Shown: positions 31,211 to 37,968 of the stretch, piece after piece
Layout of the letters: each line of letters begins with the position of its first letter
How positions within the stretch are numbered: position 1 is the first letter of the stretch
Assembly: GCA_035310125.1 (NCBI GenBank)
Contig: DATGEP010000006.1
Span: 1-40,581, forward strand
DNA length: 40,581 nucleotides
Direction of reading: 5' to 3'
From: DATGEP01 sp035310125
GTDB lineage: Bacteria; Chloroflexota; Ktedonobacteria; Ktedonobacterales; JADMIN01
Program-made: the position numbers and the translations under genes
The notes under the pieces: generated by a model
Seen by the model: the letters and a program-made list of their open reading frames with translations, nothing else
Told to the model about the DNA's origin: nothing
Database searches by the model: none

Positions 31211-32961
31211 GGGGTTTGCTCCTGTGGTGGCTGTGGGTGGGTGCGCCGGGTGGCTCGAGATGCGGGCGAGACGAGGAATCGCGGCCTTGAAAGGCCGGCG
31301 CACGAACGAGATGCGGGCTGAAGTCCTGTGTGTATGCCAGGAACCCGACCGGATTTGGTATACGGTGGCGCGGGAGGGCGTCCGCCGGACGCCCCTACGG
31401 TGGCGCTCGCACCAGCCTGGGCGGTTTGCCCGAACAGGGTCGCGATCGAACGCAGTATCCAGGGCATCGCCGCGAGCGCCAGCGGCACATAGAAAAACCA
31501 GGTGAACAGGTTGGGATCGTGTCCGGGCGCGAAGATCACGTAGGTGAAGGGCATCGCCAGCACGAAGAGGTAGAGGGCGTAGACCTCACCCCCAGCCCTG
31601 GGAGCCTCACGTCTGCCCCTCTCCCGCGAGGCGAGGGGGAATAGAGACCTCACCCCTGCCCCTCTCCCGCGAGGCGAGGGGGAAAGGAAGGGGATGGGCT
31701 GGACGTAGAGGGCCAGCAGTGGCAGGAGACCGGCGACGTACCAGGGGAAGAGATGCGGCGAGAGGGCGATCCAGATGGCGGAGACAGCGAGCACGCCCGC
31801 CGCCGGCTCCAGCTTGCGCCGGACGCGCAGCCAGGCGATCAATCCGCAGAGGGTGACGAGAGCCAGCCCTTGCAGCACAAGCTGGAGGGGCGCGAAGACG
31901 AAGATAGTGGTGATGAGGCGGAAGAGGATGCCTTGATCCACGAAGCGCTGGCCGAAGTAGGTGGCGAGGAAGCCGCCACTGCCCAGGCCGATGAAAGCGA
32001 AGGGTAGGTAGATTAGCGCGATGGTGGCGCCCGACGCGAGGAGCAGTGGATCAGTAAGCAAGAGACGCAGGGTTGGTGTGAGCGCGGCGGGAAGGCGTCC
32101 GCCGGACGCCGCTACGGTACGGGCAGGCGAGGCTAGCAGGGTGGTTGTCGAGGAGTTTGGGCGCAGCAACGCCGCCGCGAAGAGCAGTGGATAGAGCTTC
32201 GTGGCGGCGGCAAGGCCCAGTAGTATGCCGGAGACCAGGCGGGCATGACGGGTATCGCGTGCCAGCACGGCGAGCGCGGCGAGCGTCCAGAGTGTCGCGA
32301 CGGCGTCCACGTGCGCGTTAAAGGTGAACTCGACGATGGGCAGAGGGTTCCACCAGTAGATGATGACGCGGCGAGGGTCCTGTCCGCGCTGACGCAGCAG
32401 CACGAGAGTGAGCGCGCCGATGGCGAAGTCGCAGAGCGTCATGGCCCACTTCATCGCCGCGATGTTGAGCGGGGCGACGGTGTTGACGAGCAGGAAGAAT
32501 AGCTGAGCGCCGGGTGGATAGATGCTGGCCGAGTCGCGCCAGTTGACCTGGGGCCAGATAGCGGTATCCCGTAGCGACTTGAGCGCGGGATCGGAGAGCG
32601 CATGCGCCCACGGGCTGACGCCGTTGACGAGCAGGTGCGCGTCCCAGATGTAGCGGTAGGCATCGTGGGAGATGGCTGGCGTGGCACCGAAGAAGACGGC
32701 GCGAAACGCGACGCCGCAACCCAGCAGTAGTGCCAGCTCGATCCGGCGCTGCCGGGATGTGCGGGCGGGGCGAGATAGCAGCACGAGCGCGGCGGCACCG
32801 ACGGCAACGGCCAGCGCGACCAGCTCCGGAAGCGTGAAAAGGTCGGCCTGATGGGCAAGCCGGCCCGCGACGGCAAGGATGCGCGCGTAGAGCGGAACCG
32901 CCAGGACGCCGAGAACGACCAGCGCCAGCCAGCGCCAGTGGAGCGCGTTACGCGCCGGCAT
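31207..32961 (-). CDS. GT-C-type polyprenol-linked glycosyltransferase (GT87/mannosyltransferase-like)
   Basis: The ATG at 32961 (584 aa, MPARNALHWRWL) follows AAGGAG at 6 bases and overlaps the preceding gene by 14 bases. The protein has about ten or more TM helices. It carries the GT-C acidic loop after TM3 (ISHDAYRYIWDAHLLVNG with D100) and YPPGAQLFF, as in bacterial mannosyltransferases that use polyprenol-phosphate sugars. The preceding gene encodes a dolichol-phosphate-mannose-synthase-like GT2, which could make that donor. Three stretches derive from repeats: about 282-289 and 521-529 (family A, read VGASGGRPP-like) and about 423-458 (family D). The last ~65 residues are a low-complexity basic tail containing further palindromes, possibly extending an ancestral stop. 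The acceptor is unknown. Confidence 0.83.
   Translation of the reverse strand: MPARNALHWRWLALVVLGVLAVPLYARILAVAGRLAHQADLFTLPELVALAVAVGAAALVLLSRPARTSRQRRIELALLLGCGVAFRAVFFGATPAISHDAYRYIWDAHLLVNGVSPWAHALSDPALKSLRDTAIWPQVNWRDSASIYPPGAQLFFLLVNTVAPLNIAAMKWAMTLCDFAIGALTLVLLRQRGQDPRRVIIYWWNPLPIVEFTFNAHVDAVATLWTLAALAVLARDTRHARLVSGILLGLAAATKLYPLLFAAALLRPNSSTTTLLASPARTVAASGGRLPAALTPTLRLLLTDPLLLASGATIALIYLPFAFIGLGSGGFLATYFGQRFVDQGILFRLITTIFVFAPLQLVLQGLALVTLCGLIAWLRVRRKLEPAAGVLAVSAIWIALSPHLFPWYVAGLLPLLALYVQPIPFLSPSPRGRGAGVRSLFPLASRERGRREAPRAGGEVYALYLFVLAMPFTYVIFAPGHDPNLFTWFFYVPLALAAMPWILRSIATLFGQTAQAGASATVGASGGRPPAPPYTKSGRVPGIHTGLQPASRSCAGLSRPRFLVSPASRATRRTHPQPPQEQTP
31283..31399. repeat. Repeat cluster in the 3' coding tail of the GT-C gene (family A copy 3)
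   Basis: GGCCTT-GA-AAGGCC (31283-31296) is a tight hairpin; a GGGCTGAAGTCC segment follows near 31315. A full family A element lies at 31376-31399 (GGCGTCC-GCC-GGACGCC, CCTACG tail). All are within the reading frame of the minus-strand gene. Confidence 0.75.
31605..31690. repeat. Family D tandem repeat, 43-bp unit, inside the GT-C gene
   Basis: Two 43-bp units (31605-31647 and 31648-31690) each contain CCCCTCTCCCGCGAGG followed by CGAGGGGGAA, a strong hairpin. The stem sequence resembles the element at 10521-10542. Because 86 bases are two units, the ORF is kept open; the translation is FLSPSPRGRGAGVRSLFPL and onward. It lies in an extramembrane loop between two predicted TM helices. Confidence 0.8.
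32093..32116. repeat. Family A palindromic repeat, copy 4, inside the GT-C gene
   Basis: AGGCGTCC-GCC-GGACGCC with a GCTACG tail, one base off the standard CCTACG. Read on the gene strand as VAASGGRLP between two TM helices. Confidence 0.8.
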
Positions 32962-34447
32962 GCGTCGCTCCTTCCAGCGCGCCGCTGGTGATCGTGGGGG
33001 ATTTTTCGCGTTGCGCCAGCATCTCAAGGAACGCCCACGTCGCAGGCGCGCAGCCTGCGTCAGCGGAGGGCGCGTCGCGCAGCACGGCGCGCAGGGTGTC
33101 GAGATCGAGCGGCTCATCTACATCGAACGCGACGGGGGCGAGCGCCACCCTCAGGCGCAGCTCGTGGGCGCGGGCCAGCGTCTGCTCACAGACGCGCGGC
33201 GTGCTCATGGGGATGCCGGTGAAGAGATTGGCAGGCGCGGCGGGGGCGCCGCGCTCGCCGAGCAGGTAGTAGCCGCCGTCGCGGGCGGGGCCAAGCACCA
33301 CGTCGTGCGTCGCCAGCGCCGCGAAGGCGTCCGCGATGGTGGAGGCGGGAATGTGGGGCGAATCTGAGCCGAGGACCACGATGCGTGTATAGCCGCGCGC
33401 CGCCAGCGAGCGGAAGCCGTAATAGAGGCGCTCGCCCAGGCCGGCACCATGCTGGCGCAGCAGACCGCTTGCGAGTGGGACGTAGGCGGCGAAGTCGTTC
33501 GCGCCCAGGCCAGCGGGCGCGGCATAGTACCACCACAGGTCGTAGCCGTCGCGCTGTGCCGCCGCTGTGAAGCGGTTGCCCAGGTCGCGCAGAAACGCGG
33601 CGTAGAGCGCGGCTGCCGTGTCGTGCCCGATGTGATGGCCCAGGCGGGTTTTCGTCTGCCCCGGCACGGGCACACGCGCGACGATGAAGAGGGCGTTGGG
33701 GGAGTGGGGAGTGGGAGGGAGGGTCCAGCTTCGGTAGTGGAACAGCGTGCGCAGGATGTGGTGCGAGGCGCGCAGGGTGCCGCGCAGGGTGCCGGCGACC
33801 TTAGATTTGCCGCCCGCGCGGCGGTGATAGTCCACCGGCGCCTCACGGACACGCAGCCCGGCGCGCGCCGCTTTCGCCAGCATCTCCGCCGACCAGCCAT
33901 AGACCATCTCGCGCATATCAAGCCGCAGCAGCGTGTCGCGGCGGATGGCACGCACCGGGCCGATGTCGGTCAGACGCAAGCCATAGAACCGGCGCAGAAT
34001 CACGGCGCCCACGGCGTTGCCAGCGCGCTGTTGTGGGGTGAGGGCGTCCGGCTCGCAGGCGCCGCGTGTACGCGATCCCATCGCGAGGTCCGCCGCGCCC
34101 GAAAGCACCATCTCCGCCACGCGAGCCGCGCCGGCGGGATCGTCGCTGCCGTCGGCGTCCATCAGCAAGATGATGCTGGCGTCCGTGGCGGCGCGGACGC
34201 CAGCCAGGCAGGCGTAGCCATAGCCGCGGCGCGGCTCGCTCACTACCTCGGCGCCCGCCGCGCGCGCGACGTCAGCGGTGGCGTCGTCGCTGCCATTGTC
34301 CACGACGATGATGCGGTGGATGGGCAGCGCGCGCAGGGCGGGATGCTCGCGCAACGCCCGCACCTGCTGGCCGACAGCGGCCTCTTCGTTGAGCGCGGGC
34401 AGCACAATCGCAATCGTCTCGCGCGGAGTGTGTCGCGGTAGTTCCAC
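32948..34447 (-). CDS. Fusion of GT2 (DPM1-like) and DUF2064/TIGR04282 nucleotidyltransferase-like domain
   Basis: The GTG at 34447 (499 aa) has AGGGAG 8 bases upstream. Residues about 10-240 are a GT2 glycosyltransferase: IAIVLPALNEEAAV, VVDNGSDD, the metal-binding DADGSDD (97-103), MGSRTRG and the DPM1-like YHRRAGGKSKVAGTLRGT. Residues about 250-460 are a DUF2064 domain (TIGR04282): LFIVARVPVPGQTKTRLG with the phosphate-loop-like basic residues, VLGSDSPHIP (358-367), and LGPARDGGYYLLG. That second fold relates to CofC/MobA-type nucleotidyltransferases and is often next to GT2 genes. Here both are one polypeptide, which suggests sequential activation and transfer of a sugar, possibly onto a polyprenol carrier. 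It is the first gene of the operon and overlaps the GT-C gene by 14 bases. Confidence 0.9.
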   Translation of the reverse strand: MELPRHTPRETIAIVLPALNEEAAVGQQVRALREHPALRALPIHRIIVVDNGSDDATADVARAAGAEVVSEPRRGYGYACLAGVRAATDASIILLMDADGSDDPAGAARVAEMVLSGAADLAMGSRTRGACEPDALTPQQRAGNAVGAVILRRFYGLRLTDIGPVRAIRRDTLLRLDMREMVYGWSAEMLAKAARAGLRVREAPVDYHRRAGGKSKVAGTLRGTLRASHHILRTLFHYRSWTLPPTPHSPNALFIVARVPVPGQTKTRLGHHIGHDTAAALYAAFLRDLGNRFTAAAQRDGYDLWWYYAAPAGLGANDFAAYVPLASGLLRQHGAGLGERLYYGFRSLAARGYTRIVVLGSDSPHIPASTIADAFAALATHDVVLGPARDGGYYLLGERGAPAAPANLFTGIPMSTPRVCEQTLARAHELRLRVALAPVAFDVDEPLDLDTLRAVLRDAPSADAGCAPATWAFLEMLAQREKSPTITSGALEGATHAGA

Positions 34448-34612
34448 AGTCTTTCTCCCTGACTTGCGTAGAGGTACTCACTGGGGATTGTCGGGCCGAT
34501 TCCTTGCCAGGGTATGACAAACCTTACGCACGTGTTACAACCCGGTGACGTGATATTAGGTTCGTGCGAGAGCGAGCGGCCAGGATGTACGAGTGCCATT
34601 CGTGGCGGAGGC

Positions 34613-34668
34613 GGGCGCAGCAGGCAGCGCCCCTACACCATGCGGGCGCAGCAGGCAGCGCCCCTACA
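34613..34668. repeat. Two family B repeats in tandem (31-bp period)
   Basis: Copies at 34613-34637 and 34644-34668 are identical over GGGCGC-AGCAGGCA-GCGCCC and CTACA, separated by six bases. Head-to-tail copies of one 25-bp element argue for tandem gain. Confidence 0.85.
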
Positions 34669-34778
34669 CCGGTACACCGGAGGGGCGGGACGGGGGCTAG
34701 CGGTTTCCGTCCGCGGGCGAGAGGGCGGTGTATGTAAGCACGGTGTAACACTTTAGGGATATGCTCTGTCCTATAGGA

Positions 34779-34802
34779 GGGCGTCCGGCGGACGCCCCTA
34801 CG
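34779..34802. repeat. Family A palindromic repeat, copy 5
   Basis: GGCGTCC-GGC-GGACGCC with CCTACG tail; the loop is GGC instead of GCC. It lies 16 bases before the response regulator ATG and would form a hairpin in its 5' leader if transcribed. Confidence 0.85.
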
Positions 34803-34817
34803 GCTCGTGAAGGCGAT

Positions 34818-35567
34818 ATGGATAGATGTCCCTGGAGTGTTCCGGTGAGTGAGATATCACGTGAGGCTGATACGCCCCGGCGGCGTGTGCTGGTCGTAGA
34901 TGATGAGGCGAGCATCCGTGAGGTGCTGGGGCAGTATCTGGCCGTCGAAGGATTCAGTGTGCTGCTGGCCACCGACGGCATCGAGGCGCTGCATCTGGCG
35001 CACACCTACCCACCCGATCTTGTTGTGCTGGATCTCATGCTGCCGGGCATAGATGGGTTGGAAGTGTGCCGCCGCCTGCGTGCCGAGAGCGCCGTGCCGG
35101 TGCTGATGTTGACAGCGCGTGGCGACGAAACTGACCGGATCGAAGGCTTCCGCGCGGGGACCGACGACTACGTGACGAAACCGTTCAGCCCGCGCGAGGT
35201 GGTGCTGCGGGTGCGAGCGATCATGCGGCGCGTGGAGGCGACGAGTGTGCCGGCGATGGTGCTCGACGGCGCGGTGCGCGTCGGCTCGCTGGTCATCCAG
35301 CCGAAGCTGCGCCAGGCGGAGCGGGACGGCGAGGCGCTGGATTTGACGGCGAAAGAATTCGACCTGCTGCACTTCCTCGCGATACACCCGCGCCAGGTTT
35401 TCTCGCGGCAACAGCTTCTCGATGCGGTGTGGCACTTCGATTATTACGGCGACGACAGCACTGTGACGGTCCATATGCGGCGGCTGCGCGAGAAAGTCGA
35501 GCGTGATCCGGGTCGCCCGCGCCACCTGAAGACGGTGTGGGGCGTGGGGTATAAGTTCGAGCCGTGA
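34818..35567 (+). CDS. OmpR/PhoB-family response regulator
   Basis: The ATG at 34818 (249 aa, MDRCPWSVPVSE) has GAAGG upstream; a GTG at 34845 with GGAG is also possible and would trim nine residues. The receiver domain has the acidic pocket D28/D29, phospho-acceptor D72 (VVLDLMLPG), T99 and K121 (TKPFSPRE). The C-terminal winged helix has LTAKEFDLLHFLAIHPRQVFSRQQLLDAVW and the recognition helix DSTVTVHMRRLREKVE, ending in the wing VWGVGYKF. It is followed after 82 bases by its histidine kinase. The target genes are unknown; the vWA pair downstream is a possible one. Confidence 0.94.
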   Translation: MDRCPWSVPVSEISREADTPRRRVLVVDDEASIREVLGQYLAVEGFSVLLATDGIEALHLAHTYPPDLVVLDLMLPGIDGLEVCRRLRAESAVPVLMLTARGDETDRIEGFRAGTDDYVTKPFSPREVVLRVRAIMRRVEATSVPAMVLDGAVRVGSLVIQPKLRQAERDGEALDLTAKEFDLLHFLAIHPRQVFSRQQLLDAVWHFDYYGDDSTVTVHMRRLREKVERDPGRPRHLKTVWGVGYKFEP

Positions 35568-35649
35568 GACAGGTGGGCGTGATGCTGGCCGCTCTGGAGC
35601 GCGCACGAGATTCAATACAGAGAGGTGCGAGGGGTGCGGAGGAGGAGAT

Positions 35650-37041
35650 ATGGAGACTCCAGGTGATATCGGTGAGCAGCCGCTCGCAGGACGACGTGCA
35701 GTGAGCGCGTTCGGCCCGCGCTGGCGGCTGCGCCTCGGTGTGCGCTGGCTCGGCATCACCATCGGAGCAATCGCGCTGGCCCTGCTCGCCAGTCTGTTTG
35801 GCCTGCATCCGCCCGCCGAGCATATGAAGCAGCTCGCCCTGTACCTCGCCGCCACCGGTGCCGTGTCTATTCTGCTGGGTGAGGCGGCGCTCTGGATCGC
35901 CGACGTCACGCACTTTGGCTCCGTCCGCTTCAAGCTGGCGATACCACCGCTGCTCACCGCGCTCGTCATCGCGCTCAACGTCGTGCTGCTGGCGAGCCAG
36001 ATGTTCATCTCCGTCGAAGACGGCAGGCTGCTGCTGGTCTTCCTGTTCTTCGGTATTCTGATCGCTATCGCCCTCTCGGCATCCATCGCAGGCGAGATGG
36101 CGCGGGCTATCGCGCATATCGAGACGGGCGCCCGGCGTGTCGCGCAGGGTGACTACACGTTCCGCGTAGACGAGGGGGGACGTGGCAGCGCCGATGAGAT
36201 ATCTTCCCTTGCCCGGTGGTTCAACGCGATGGCCGCGAATGTGCAGGACGCCTTCGCCCGCCGCCAGGCCGCCGAAGCGGACCGGCGGCAGGTGGTTGTC
36301 GCGCTCTCACACGATCTGCGCACGCCGCTCTCTTCCATTCGCGCGCTGATCGAGGCCATTGACGACGGTGTGGTGACTGATCCCGATACGGTACGGCGTT
36401 ACCAACGCACCATCCGCGCGGAGGCGCAGCATCTCAGCGTGCTGCTGGATGATCTGTTCGAGCTTTCGCGGCTGGATGCCGGCGCGCTGGCGCTCATGCG
36501 CGAGCGGCTGCATATCGAAGACGTGCTTTCGGACGTCCTCGAATCGCTTGGCGAGCAGGCAGAGCGGGCAGGTATCCAGTTGGATGGAGATATCGAGCCG
36601 GGGATGCCCGCGTGCTTTCTGGATCCGCGCCAGATGTATCGCGTCCTCATCAATCTGCTGCAGAACGCCATCTACCATACGCCGCCGGGTGGCGCGATTC
36701 TGCTCCGTGCCGGACTCCAGCGAGCCGACAGCGGCGAGCGGGCGCTTCTGGTCCAGGTGATTGACGGCGGGGTGGGCATCGCGGCAAGCGACCTACCGCA
36801 TATTTTCGAGCGCACATATCGGGGCGAAGCTTCGCGCCGCCGGGCGGCCACGAGCGGCGACGTGCTCGCTACGGGCAGCGGAGCGGGCCTCGGTCTTGCC
36901 ATCGCGCGCGGGGTTGTGGAGGCGCATGGCGGTCACATCTGGGCGGTGTCGCCGCTGCCGCCTGATCTGCGCCCGCTGGCGCTGGCCGCCGAGGAAGAGC
37001 GGTCCGGTGCGGCATTGTGCTTCACGCTGCCAGCGGACTAG
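35650..37041 (+). CDS. Sensor histidine kinase (HAMP, HisKA, HATPase_c)
   Basis: The ATG at 35650 (463 aa) follows a GGAGGAG run closely. Four TM helices are visible at about 33-52, 62-82, 97-119 and 127-147, with only short loops, so there is no large extracellular sensor; the signal is probably sensed within the membrane. A HAMP domain follows (GDYTFRVDE to NVQDAF), then HisKA with H221 in ALSHDLRTPLSSIR. The ATPase part has the N box LINLLQNAIYHTPP, G1 VIDGGVGI, the F box IFERTYRGE and G2 GSGAGLGLAIARGVVEAHGG. It pairs with the preceding response regulator. Confidence 0.94.
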   Translation: METPGDIGEQPLAGRRAVSAFGPRWRLRLGVRWLGITIGAIALALLASLFGLHPPAEHMKQLALYLAATGAVSILLGEAALWIADVTHFGSVRFKLAIPPLLTALVIALNVVLLASQMFISVEDGRLLLVFLFFGILIAIALSASIAGEMARAIAHIETGARRVAQGDYTFRVDEGGRGSADEISSLARWFNAMAANVQDAFARRQAAEADRRQVVVALSHDLRTPLSSIRALIEAIDDGVVTDPDTVRRYQRTIRAEAQHLSVLLDDLFELSRLDAGALALMRERLHIEDVLSDVLESLGEQAERAGIQLDGDIEPGMPACFLDPRQMYRVLINLLQNAIYHTPPGGAILLRAGLQRADSGERALLVQVIDGGVGIAASDLPHIFERTYRGEASRRRAATSGDVLATGSGAGLGLAIARGVVEAHGGHIWAVSPLPPDLRPLALAAEEERSGAALCFTLPAD

Positions 37042-37063
37042 CTGTGTGCGCGCCTGTCGCCTG

Positions 37064-37081
37064 CTGTACATATCTGTACAG
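37064..37081. promoter_or_regulatory. Palindrome CTGTACA-TATC-TGTACAG between kinase and vWA genes
   Basis: Seven-base arms with a four-base centre, 23 bases after the kinase stop and 222 before the vWA start. It could be a weak terminator or, given its symmetry and AT-rich core, a site for a dimeric regulator. Confidence 0.4.
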
Positions 37082-37303
37082 GTGGGCGCATACTGCGGTG
37101 GTGGCTGTCATGGATGTGTAATCCGGTGGCTCCGTAAGAGGACGCGCGGCAACGCAGGGACCCATCGTAACGTATGCACTGATGTGGGCGGGCGAGATGA
37201 TCGGCGCGGTATGGGCCGGCGAGACGCCGGTGGTATGGTGCAGTGCTCCATCTCGCGATGGCTCACGATTTCCTTGAGCATACGACAAGAGGAGGACACA
37301 ACG

Positions 37304-37933
37304 ATGTCCGGAGCATCAACTGAGCAGGGGCAGGAAAAGGAGCCGATGCTGCTCCTGGATACGACCGGCAGCATGAACTATGGGACGTCCGCGGGTGATA
37401 ACACGCCGCGCAAAGACACCATCAAAGAAGCTATCGGGATCATCGTCTCTGAGCTGGCGGCGGAGGACAGTCAGGCCGCCAAAGAAGAGGGAGGCGGCGG
37501 GCTGCGCGCCGTAACCTTCGCCGGGGGCAATGCGTTCGACATCGGCGACCTCAATCCCAACAATCTGGAGCAGAAGTGGGGTGCCATCAAATGGGCGGGT
37601 GGCACGCGCATCATGCCGGGTCTGAACAAAGTCATCGAGGTCTACAACGAGGAGTTTGGCTCGGAGCCGGCGGCGGAGCGTCCGCTGCTCATGGCGCTGG
37701 TCATTACGGACGGCGAGGCCGACGACGCGGACCAATTTGGGCGCTCCATCGCGCAGGCCGCAGGGGGCGTGTACTTCGCGCTGGCGATCATCGGCTACGG
37801 TCCCGAGCACGACGCCGCGCTGCGCCAGTACAAGGCAATTGAGGAGAAGAACGCGCATGTGCGGGTGCTGCCGTTCGCGTCCGAGACTGACCCCAACGTC
37901 ATCGCTCGCGCGTTGCTGAAGATGATCGAATAA
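37304..37933 (+). CDS. Von Willebrand factor A domain protein (TerY-like)
   Basis: The ATG at 37304 (209 aa, MSGASTEQGQ) follows AAGAGGAGG at 9 bases; the longer open frame overlaps the kinase gene in another frame and is rejected. The whole protein is one vWA domain with a metal-ion-dependent adhesion site. It has D19-T20-T21-G22-S23 (DxTxS), the GGTRIMPGL threonine loop, and VITDGEADD with the late aspartate. It lacks a signal peptide or TM helix and is thus cytoplasmic, like the vWA proteins of tellurite-type (TerY) systems. An internal EEGGGGLRAVTFAGGNAF stretch is unusual. It is followed after 35 bases by an unrecognised gene, and the two probably form an operon. Confidence 0.9.
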   Translation: MSGASTEQGQEKEPMLLLDTTGSMNYGTSAGDNTPRKDTIKEAIGIIVSELAAEDSQAAKEEGGGGLRAVTFAGGNAFDIGDLNPNNLEQKWGAIKWAGGTRIMPGLNKVIEVYNEEFGSEPAAERPLLMALVITDGEADDADQFGRSIAQAAGGVYFALAIIGYGPEHDAALRQYKAIEEKNAHVRVLPFASETDPNVIARALLKMIE

Positions 37934-37968
37934 ACCCACTGATCGAAGTCCGAAAGGGGCGCGATGAG

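Larger units (their letters stand above)
34448..34817. other. Divergent intergenic region with palindromic repeats
   Basis: About 370 bases separate the GT2 fusion from the response regulator. They hold two family B copies (34613-34668) and a family A copy (34779-34802). Promoters for both directions are expected here; I see only weak candidates and do not call them. Confidence 0.6.

Noticed and set aside
33449..34441. 330-codon plus-strand frame opposite the GT2 fusion
   Set aside because: Shadow frame; the minus strand has complete GT2 and DUF2064 motifs.
36761..37303. Upstream extension of the vWA frame
   Set aside because: It overlaps the histidine kinase gene out of frame and lacks vWA sequence; the proper start at 37304 has a good ribosome-binding site.
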